In this document: piece after piece, positions 20,679 through 25,712 of the stretch
Numbering within the stretch: the first letter of the stretch is position 1
How the letters are laid out: every line of letters begins with the position of its first letter
Source of the DNA: a virus
Virus record (IMG/VR): IMGVR_UViG_3300036760_001436
Location: 1 to 30,502 of that record
Length of the DNA: 30,502 nt
Direction: 5' to 3' (one strand)
Notes under the pieces: generated by a model
The model's database searches: none
Told to the model about the DNA's origin: nothing
What the model saw: only the letters and a program-made list of their open reading frames with translations
Position numbers and translations under genes: made by a program

Positions 20679-20923
20679 CGGGCCAGCTCTTTCCAGGATT
20701 CGACGAGGCTGGCGGCATCGACATATTCGCCATCGAGCCACGACCGCGCATCGAGGGCCGCATCGAGCACCGATTGGGGCCATCCCATCTTTTCCTGCTC
20801 GTCGTGGATCTCTGTTTCGTCCATGCGTCCTTCGAGGACTTGTATTTGCGCATCGATGGCAGCCTTGATCTCCTGCAGGCCAGCTATCTCGGCAGAAATT
20901 TCCTCAAGGACTGGTCTCGCCAT
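20675..20923 (-). CDS. Small helical protein
   Basis: The product is 82 aa with GGAGG 7 nt before the ATG. It is almost wholly helical and acidic (VLEEISAEIAGLQEIKAAID; VESWKELAR), likely a small coiled coil. It sits between two HTH/zinc genes of the early block. No family recognised. Confidence 0.6.
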   Translation of the reverse strand: MARPVLEEISAEIAGLQEIKAAIDAQIQVLEGRMDETEIHDEQEKMGWPQSVLDAALDARSWLDGEYVDAASLVESWKELAR

Positions 20924-20964
20924 TCCGACCTCCGCGTTGGGATTCGGTGTTCATCGTTCAGCGT

Positions 20965-21492
20965 TTAATTCCCCAGAATCTTCTCGATCCATTCCGCCTT
21001 GACGTCCAGGTCTAGATCGTCCCAGAGGTGATCGAGGGCCGCAGCGGAAAGATGGATGGTCGCTGTTTCTCGGGATTCGCGACTCGAGACTCGGGATTCG
21101 GGATGCCGCGCTCCCCGTCCGCCGGCCTTGCTGGCCTTCCCGGAGCGTCTGTGCCCACGCCGACCTGGGGCGCCTGGGCCCAGACCCAAGGCCACGCGGT
21201 TCACGCGGGCCGTGGCCGCAGAACATCCCAGCCGTTCGCCGATCTCCCGATCAGACAATCTCTGGGCGTGCAGGGCTTTCAATTTCTCAACATCAATCTC
21301 GATTTTCTTAGGCATGGCTTTCTCCTTGATTTCCGTAGTCGCGACGGCGGTCGCTGGGGCGCCCGTCGGCAAAACCTGTCCAAGGATCGGATAGGCGCCG
21401 TGGAAATGGTCGGCGCAGATCCCGCGGCCACTCGGCAGGAGGCGATGCGCTGGGGTTTTGCGTCCGGCATCTTGGCAGAGGTAACAATCCAT
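20965..21492 (-). CDS. Zinc finger plus helix-turn-helix regulator-like protein
   Basis: The product is 175 aa. N-terminal CYLC ... H ... CADHFH (about 3-31) may bind zinc. Residues ~72-102 are a resolvase-like HTH (LHAQRLSDREIGERLGCSAA then TARVNRVALGL). A Gly/Arg-rich linker includes HPESRVSSRESRE from a 7-nt array. The end (AALDHLWDDLDLDVKAEWIEKIL) resembles the end of the protein at 21913-22206 (AELDRLWSRLSVDEKVGLLV), so they look like paralogues. The second protein lacks the zinc part. Role: early DNA-binding protein, unknown target. Confidence 0.7.
   Translation of the reverse strand: MDCYLCQDAGRKTPAHRLLPSGRGICADHFHGAYPILGQVLPTGAPATAVATTEIKEKAMPKKIEIDVEKLKALHAQRLSDREIGERLGCSAATARVNRVALGLGPGAPGRRGHRRSGKASKAGGRGARHPESRVSSRESRETATIHLSAAALDHLWDDLDLDVKAEWIEKILGN
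21070..21104. repeat. 7-nt tandem array (5 units, TCGGGAT type) in coding sequence
   Basis: TCGGGAT, TCGCGAC, TCGAGAC, TCGGGAT, TCGGGAT encode the HPESRVSSRESRE linker of the HTH protein. Confidence 0.9.
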
Positions 21493-21493
21493 G

Positions 21494-21528
21494 AACTTCA
21501 GCTTTCAGGCTTCAGCCTTCAGCTTTCT
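21494..21528. repeat. 7-nt tandem array (5 units, GCTTTCA type)
   Basis: AACTTCA, GCTTTCA, GGCTTCA, GCCTTCA, GCTTTCT fill the gap after Gam and encode its last residues (KAEG). Confidence 0.92.
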
Positions 21529-21910
21529 CATTGCGCGCCAGTTTCAGATAGAACGCCTCGTACCCCGCCACTAGCACGATGCCCTGCGTGCGGCAGGCGG
21601 CGATGATGTCCTGGTCAGCCTTTTCGAGGAACCGCCGCAGGCCCGGCTTCTCAGCCACGGGCTTGAGTTTGATGAATTTGCCGCCGTGGAACCCCCGCAG
21701 CCAATCGAAGGCGTCACTCGGAACCTGGACCGTGCGCGCGATTTTCTGAAACCCGACGATGGCTGGGCCCAGGACCCGCGCCTTGCCGACCGCGTCATGC
21801 CGCCGCTCGCAGAATTCACGCAGTTCCTCTTTGATGATCTCGAGTTGCGAGGTGAGTTCGGCAAACTCTGTGGCCGCGATTTCCGCGTCTTCCCAGGTTT
21901 TCAGTTCCAT
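21512..21910 (-). CDS. gam: Gam-like host-nuclease inhibitor
   Basis: The product is 132 aa from the ATG ending at 21910 (MELKTWEDAEIAATEFAELT), with GAGGAG upstream. The layout follows Mu Gam: an N-terminal long helix/coiled coil (about residues 1-45), a short central segment with 'VQVPSDAFDWLRGF' and a C-terminal helical part (LRRFLEKADQDIIAACRTQG) ending in beta 'IVLVAGYEAFYLKL'. Gam coats DNA ends as a dimer and protects them from host exonucleases. Gam is typical of the early region of transposable phages, which is where this lies. Confidence 0.75.
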   Translation of the reverse strand: MELKTWEDAEIAATEFAELTSQLEIIKEELREFCERRHDAVGKARVLGPAIVGFQKIARTVQVPSDAFDWLRGFHGGKFIKLKPVAEKPGLRRFLEKADQDIIAACRTQGIVLVAGYEAFYLKLARNEKAEG

Positions 21911-21912
21911 GA

Positions 21913-22206
21913 TTAACTCCTCTCCACGGATTGACCAAGCGGCTGTTGCACCAAGAGACCGACCTTCTCGTCGACTGAGAGCCTGGACCACAGGCGGTCG
22001 AGTTCGGCATGCCGGGCGCGAATTGCGGCGCGGCGCGTGGCTTCGTCAGGCTTCAGCCCCCAGGTGGTGCGGATGCCGAGATGCCGGCGGTACTTGCGCA
22101 CTGTCCATCGCGAGCAGCCCAATACGCGGCCGATGGCGCGGTCGGAGAGGCCACGCCCCACCAGCACTGGCAGCCGGGCAAGATCGAGATGGAGGCGGCA
22201 GTACAT
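21913..22206 (-). CDS. Small HTH protein
   Basis: The product is 97 aa with HTH-like 'GRGLSDRAIGRVLGCSRWTV' at about 18-37, very similar to the HTH of the 20965-21492 protein. The C-terminal 'HAELDRLWSRLSVDEKVGLL' is likewise shared. It is separated from the Gam start by only 2 nt. A likely early transcription regulator or DNA-binding accessory. Confidence 0.7.
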   Translation of the reverse strand: MYCRLHLDLARLPVLVGRGLSDRAIGRVLGCSRWTVRKYRRHLGIRTTWGLKPDEATRRAAIRARHAELDRLWSRLSVDEKVGLLVQQPLGQSVERS

Positions 22207-22356
22207 AGATCAGTTGGCAGTCGGCAGTCAATCCAAAATCTTCTTCGTGGGCGCGTGGCCGGATGATGGTGAAGCACATCCTCGCAGAGCCGGAATACAG
22301 CCTAGATGATGCTGCATAAGGCTGAACGTGCCGCACGCACCCACGAATCTCCTTTT
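22207..22356. other. Non-coding junction with weak repeats
   Basis: This ~150-nt gap holds a short three-unit array (AGTTGGC type, 22212-22232) at one end and otherwise no convincing gene, promoter or terminator. Confidence 0.5.
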
Positions 22357-22398
22357 CAATCCAAAATCGGCAATCGACAATCTACAATCTTCAATCCC
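22357..22398. repeat. 7-nt tandem array (6 units, CAATCTA type)
   Basis: Units CAATCCA, AAATCGG, CAATCGA, CAATCTA, CAATCTT, CAATCCC abut the stop codon of the zinc-ribbon gene. Confidence 0.92.
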
Positions 22399-22619
22399 TA
22401 CGGCTGCCCCGTCGCATCCGCCAGAGGGTCATCGGCCGGAACACGACGTTCGAGTAGCGCGGCCAGATTGACGATGGCCGTGCTCTCGCAAACCGGGCAG
22501 TGGCCGTTTTTGGCGATGACGATACATTGGCAATTTCCGCACAGCGACGCTTCGGCCAGGGGAATCGAACTCACCGCCTGCCACGGTTTCGGTTCGAGCG
22601 AGTTGTAAGGTTCGGGCAT
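22398..22619 (-). CDS. Small zinc-ribbon protein
   Basis: The product is 73 aa. CGNC (about 27-30) and CPVC (about 41-44) form a rubredoxin-type zinc ribbon, followed by TAIVNLAALLERR. Small phage proteins with this CxxC ... G.C..C layout are common in early regions and of unknown function. The gene starts 1 nt after the upstream stop. Confidence 0.7.
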   Translation of the reverse strand: MPEPYNSLEPKPWQAVSSIPLAEASLCGNCQCIVIAKNGHCPVCESTAIVNLAALLERRVPADDPLADATGQP

Positions 22620-22620
22620 G

Positions 22621-22821
22621 TCAGTACCCGGCCTTCTCGGCGCGTTTGATCGCCAGTTTTATCGCTACGCGGCGATACGATTGATCGTAAACGCTGAAGA
22701 TCCTCCGGCTACTCAGCAGGAAAACATGACCCTCGAAGGCGCCGTGATGGTTCTGCCAGACCTGCATGCGAAAGGGCGCCCCGCGCTTCGTCTTGCCGCC
22801 GTATTCATCCAGAAGGATCAT
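22621..22821 (-). CDS. Small basic protein, uncharacterised
   Basis: The product is 66 aa with AGAGGA upstream of the ATG. It is basic, with an N-terminal beta-like part (MILLDEYGGKTKRGAPF) and a Lys/Arg-rich helix at the end (VAIKLAIKRAEKAGY). It fits one base from the next gene and after a repeat array. No family recognised. Confidence 0.55.
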   Translation of the reverse strand: MILLDEYGGKTKRGAPFRMQVWQNHHGAFEGHVFLLSSRRIFSVYDQSYRRVAIKLAIKRAEKAGY

Positions 22822-22842
22822 GAGAATCCTCTTTCCGGGGGC

Positions 22843-22877
22843 AATCCAAAATCTAAAATCAAAAATCTAAAATCAGC
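22843..22877. repeat. 7-nt tandem array (5 units, AATCTAA type)
   Basis: AATCCAA, AATCTAA, AATCAAA, AATCTAA, AATCAGC. It carries the stop codon of the receiver-domain gene. Confidence 0.9.
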
Positions 22878-23379
22878 CGATTCTCTCGTTCTTATGGTTC
22901 TGGTTGGCGATCGCCGGATTCTCGCGCAGCGCTTTCGGCACGACGAGCGCCCGCAGACAGGCGATGGCCCTGTGGACCTCTAGTGGCTTCATAAAGACGG
23001 GCACACCCACGCGTCGCGCGTGCTCGGCCACTTCTGCGGCGCCGGTGAGGACCACGATCGGGATATGCTTCTTCTCCGCCCAGCCGGCCAGGCCAACCCA
23101 GTTCGGACGGGAGGCATTCCATATGCTCGTCGGTAGGACTTTCTGCGGCCAGGTGGGAAAAGTGCCGTCAGTCAGGATCCCGGCGATGCCGGGTCGGGGC
23201 TCGGGACTCGGGACTCGGGGCTCGGGGGTCGGGGTTCGGGACTCGGGTGAACAGATGGCCTTCACTGCATCATCGAGGTTGTCCGCCTCGAGGATTTCCG
23301 CCTCTGGAATCTCCCCCTGGACGAGTTCCGTCAGAAGTTCTCGCAGGCTAGGATCGTCTTCGACGATCAGTAGTTTCAT
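22873..23379 (-). CDS. Stand-alone response-regulator receiver domain with repeat-encoded loop
   Basis: The product is 168 aa, a CheY-like receiver without an output domain. Signature residues are present: acidic pocket EDD (7-9), phospho-acceptor Asp71 in ILTDGTFP, Thr112 in VVLTG and Lys131 in VFMKPLE. Residues ~44-63 (SPESRTPTPEPRVPSPEPRP) are an insertion between helix 2 and strand 3, encoded by eight 7-nt repeats, so the core fold should survive. Phosphorylation would presumably come from a host histidine kinase, and the output must be protein-protein contact. A receiver gene is unusual in a Mu-like early region. The ribosome binding site is weak. Confidence 0.85.
   Translation of the reverse strand: MKLLIVEDDPSLRELLTELVQGEIPEAEILEADNLDDAVKAICSPESRTPTPEPRVPSPEPRPGIAGILTDGTFPTWPQKVLPTSIWNASRPNWVGLAGWAEKKHIPIVVLTGAAEVAEHARRVGVPVFMKPLEVHRAIACLRALVVPKALRENPAIANQNHKNERIG
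23194..23249. repeat. 7-nt tandem array (8 units, TCGGGAC type) in coding sequence
   Basis: Eight contiguous units, all starting TCGGG. Three units are 21 nt, giving a repeating 7-residue peptide. It encodes the inserted loop of the receiver protein. Confidence 0.95.
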
Positions 23380-23380
23380 G

Positions 23381-23408
23381 AGTCACCAGTTGCCAGTTGC
23401 CAGTTCTA
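23381..23408. repeat. 7-nt tandem array (4 units, AGTTGCC type)
   Basis: AGTCACC, AGTTGCC, AGTTGCC, AGTTCTA lie between the winged-helix gene and the receiver gene. Confidence 0.9.
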
Positions 23409-23412
23409 GGGA

Positions 23413-23429
23413 CCCCGATCTGATCGGGG
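23413..23429. repeat. Inverted repeat, CCGATC-T-GATCGG family
   Basis: CCCCGATC and GATCGGGG around one T. It is adjacent to a 7-nt array, as is the copy at 25690. Confidence 0.85.
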
Positions 23430-23432
23430 CGC

Positions 23433-23738
23433 CTACTTCGGCTCCACGTAGATGCCTTCGTCCGCGGGCAACCGCCCGTCGTGGTAATCAATTCCCTTGG
23501 CGGTGATCTTGGCCAGCCTCACCCTGCGGACCCGGTGCGAGCGGTTGTACTTGTCAATCGACACCAGTTTCTTCTTCACCAGGTAGGTGATGTGAAGGTC
23601 TAATTCATCCATCGGCGCCGGATAGCCGAACAGTTGGAGGTTGCCTTGCACATCCGGGAAGGTTGCCGCCTGGGGATAGATCAGCGCCAGGTAGTAGAGG
23701 ATCTTGCCGCGAATGATTGCGTTCTGTTGCGTCGTCAT
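23433..23738 (-). CDS. Small winged-helix protein
   Basis: The product is 101 aa from the ATG ending at 23738 (MTTQQNAIIRGKILYYLALI), one base after the MuB stop. Helical N-terminal part, 'MDELDLHITYLVKKKLVSID' as a likely recognition helix, then a beta wing and 'VRLAKITAKGIDYHDGRLPA'. It resembles the 13726-14046 protein in layout. It is probably a DNA-binding protein of the transposition module. Confidence 0.7.
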   Translation of the reverse strand: MTTQQNAIIRGKILYYLALIYPQAATFPDVQGNLQLFGYPAPMDELDLHITYLVKKKLVSIDKYNRSHRVRRVRLAKITAKGIDYHDGRLPADEGIYVEPK

Positions 23739-23739
23739 C

Positions 23740-24753
23740 TCAGTTCGCCTTCCGTTTCGCGCGCGCCTCGCGGAAATCCCGAATGGCGTTGAACAGTCGA
23801 TGGGCGTTGACGTAGTGCCGATGGGTGACGGGATCATCGACGGTACACTTCTCCACGATGTCGGCGGCGGTGGTTTCCTTGAGTTCGCCTAGTTCGCCTG
23901 CGACCATCGCTCGAGCCTCCGCCGACGACGGGCCCACCACACGCAACTCCTCTTGTTGAATTCTTCCGCGCCACTTCTCGAAATACACTCCACGGCGGTT
24001 TTCGAAGATCTGCATCACGCGTTCGTTGCCGGCCACCAGAATGCCGAGGCCCGCGCGGGCGGGCCTGCCCGCCTCGGCGGGGCGCACGCGCGCGAGATCG
24101 CCAATCTCGCGTAATGTTTCCAGAGTCTCCACCCAACGATAGAGCGCGTCAGCTTCATCCATCACCAGGGCCACGGAAGTGCGGCGGCGCCGCAGAGCAT
24201 AGAGGACGCTCTGGCGGATGGCCTCAGTAGATTGAGCGTAAGGCGCCCCCAGGGCCGCCGCCAGACGATGCAACAGAACGCTGGCGGTCATCCCCGAGGG
24301 TGATGACCGGAGGTAGACCAGGGGCGGTTCGAACTCCCGGGCCGCCTGCGCCCCGCGATATTCGAGCAGAAAACTTTTCTGCGCTCCGGAGGGTCCGTAG
24401 AGGATTCCCCAGCCGCCGGTGCAGACGTGCGCCAGCAGGTTATCTATCTGCCGGGTGGCAGTGGTTTCGTATAGTTTTCCAGGAGATTCCGGAACGGGAA
24501 AGGGGTTCTCCGCCATCCACTTCTGGATTACCTCGGCAGCCACATGGCCGTTGCTGTCTCCGTAACGCGCTCCGGAGACGAATTGGCGCAACGAGTAGAC
24601 CGAATACCCGATGCGTTCCGCGAGTTGCGGCAGGGTAAGCCCGCTGCGCGACATGTAGATGTGCAGACTGCGCCGAGTTTCTTCCCTGCCTGCCGGGCGG
24701 GCATTTCCCGCAAGCAGGTCCGCGCTCACCGATGGCCGGGTGGTCTGATTCAT
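23740..24753 (-). CDS. MuB-like AAA+ ATPase, transposition target-DNA activator
   Basis: The product is 337 aa. Residues ~28-62 form an N-terminal HTH (SLHIYMSRSGLTLPQLAERI), as in MuB. Walker A is GPSGAQKS (120-127) and Walker B VALVMDE (194-200). The sensor-like 'LGILVAGNERVMQIF' follows. MuB binds DNA non-specifically, recruits target DNA and stimulates MuA strand transfer. The region around residues 227-237 (RPAEAGRPARAG) is encoded by a GC-rich nested palindrome. The start overlaps the upstream gene (ATGA). In Mu, B follows A directly; here one extra gene lies between them. Confidence 0.85.
   Translation of the reverse strand: MNQTTRPSVSADLLAGNARPAGREETRRSLHIYMSRSGLTLPQLAERIGYSVYSLRQFVSGARYGDSNGHVAAEVIQKWMAENPFPVPESPGKLYETTATRQIDNLLAHVCTGGWGILYGPSGAQKSFLLEYRGAQAAREFEPPLVYLRSSPSGMTASVLLHRLAAALGAPYAQSTEAIRQSVLYALRRRRTSVALVMDEADALYRWVETLETLREIGDLARVRPAEAGRPARAGLGILVAGNERVMQIFENRRGVYFEKWRGRIQQEELRVVGPSSAEARAMVAGELGELKETTAADIVEKCTVDDPVTHRHYVNAHRLFNAIRDFREARAKRKAN
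24043..24078. repeat. GC-rich nested palindrome inside the MuB gene
   Basis: Inner arms GGCGGGC/GCCCGCC (24058-24073) lie within outer arms GCCGAGGC/GCCTCGGC (24043-24050, 24071-24078). It encodes a Pro/Ala/Gly/Arg-rich loop (PAEAGRPARAG) next to the ATPase core. Confidence 0.75.
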
Positions 24754-25640
24754 CGTTCCACCCCAGCAATCGCGAATCTGCCGACATTGACCCCCCAGAA
24801 CCGCTGCCGTTGGCGGGGTTTTCTCTTGGATAACTGGATTGGCCGTATCCTTGTTTCGGTTGTCAAGTCACCGGGACGGAATTTCCGATTTCGCGCCAGC
24901 CTGATGGCTCTCGCCAAACTCCCAAACCTGGTCCGATAGCTCGTTTCGTTTGGAAGGAGTCCCCTTCTACAGTCGGATGGATGTGGCGCCCTGCTTTGGG
25001 TGTGGATGAAATTCCTTATGTGCGCCAACAGGGCGGTGTCACTCCACCTCGCTTGGTCACGTCCTTGGATTCTGGCAAGTTTGAAAAGCCTCTCAAGAGA
25101 GCCGAAGTGAGCCTTGAGGGTATTCGGGGAAAGTCCAAACTCGGGCATTTCACTACAACTAGGCGCCCGTCCTAATTGCTCCGCGGCCTTGCGAAGGCGG
25201 TCAACGATCTGAACATCGCATAGGCCTCGGGAATTATCGGTTTCCGCAGTTCGGTGAGAGGAAACCTTGCGGGGCAAATGTGCAGATGAACGCCTCCACC
25301 GGTCGAGCGCCGCAAGCCTTCGCGTCTGACGTTCCCGATCTCCTAGGGCTCTTGCAATGAACGCCTTGCGGGTCGATTCTGAGAGGAGCGCGGATTTCGG
25401 GCGCAGGCCGTGCCGAATTTTGTATTCCCTTGCGTTCATCCCGTGTACGCGGATGTGTGCGCCGAGAGCCTTGAGGAATATTCCGCATTCGTGGCATTTC
25501 ACCAAACCATTTTCCAGGTCATACTCGAGGGCGCCTTTGACCGACACACCCGATTTTTTATAAGGACCCTTAGCGTCGTAGAAAAGCACCTCGCCCGCGA
25601 TGATGACGTGTGTGGCGTGTCCAACGACCTTCGGTTTCAT
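24750..25640 (-). CDS. Ros/MucR-type zinc finger with HNH-associated repeats
   Basis: The product is 296 aa. Residues ~47-80 hold a C2H2 finger of Ros/MucR type (CHECGIFLKALGAHIRVHGM with C49, C52, H62, H66, then AREYKIRHGL). Two repeats at ~147-191 and ~204-250 share the pattern '..R.PS/..D......L....Y...FGSL.RA..LAR' seen in HNH-endonuclease-associated repeat domains (GRAPSCSEMPEFGLSPNTLK; SRAPHPSDCRRGLLPNETSY). They probably bind DNA. No HNH nuclease core is seen. It lies between the transposase and MuB genes with ATGA linkage to MuB, so a role in transposition control or DNA targeting is plausible. Confidence 0.75.
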   Translation of the reverse strand: MKPKVVGHATHVIIAGEVLFYDAKGPYKKSGVSVKGALEYDLENGLVKCHECGIFLKALGAHIRVHGMNAREYKIRHGLRPKSALLSESTRKAFIARALGDRERQTRRLAALDRWRRSSAHLPRKVSSHRTAETDNSRGLCDVQIVDRLRKAAEQLGRAPSCSEMPEFGLSPNTLKAHFGSLERLFKLARIQGRDQARWSDTALLAHIRNFIHTQSRAPHPSDCRRGLLPNETSYRTRFGSLARAIRLARNRKFRPGDLTTETRIRPIQLSKRKPRQRQRFWGVNVGRFAIAGVER

Positions 25641-25657
25641 CGCCTCTGTACCTCCGG

Positions 25658-25688
25658 CAATCCAAAATCAGAAATCACAAATCGAAAA
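25658..25688. repeat. 7-nt tandem array (4 units, AAATCAC type)
   Basis: CAATCCA, AAATCAG, AAATCAC, AAATCGA lie between transposase and the zinc-finger gene, next to the inverted repeat at 25690. Confidence 0.88.
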
Positions 25689-25689
25689 T

Positions 25690-25712
25690 GGGCCCCGATC
25701 AGATCGGGGCCC
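25690..25712. repeat. Inverted repeat, CCGATC-A-GATCGG family, after the transposase gene
   Basis: Eleven-bp arms (GGGCCCCGATC and its complement) around one A; the strongest copy. It begins at the base after the transposase stop codon in the transcription direction. It could form a stable RNA hairpin but lacks a T-run. Confidence 0.85.

Noticed and set aside
18203-23249. CRISPR array
   Set aside because: The repeats are 7-nt tandem units without spacers, not 24-40-nt repeats with unique spacers, and no cas gene is present.
23413-23429. Rho-independent terminator at the GATC inverted repeat
   Set aside because: The hairpin lacks a following T-run on either strand, and the same element recurs in other contexts.
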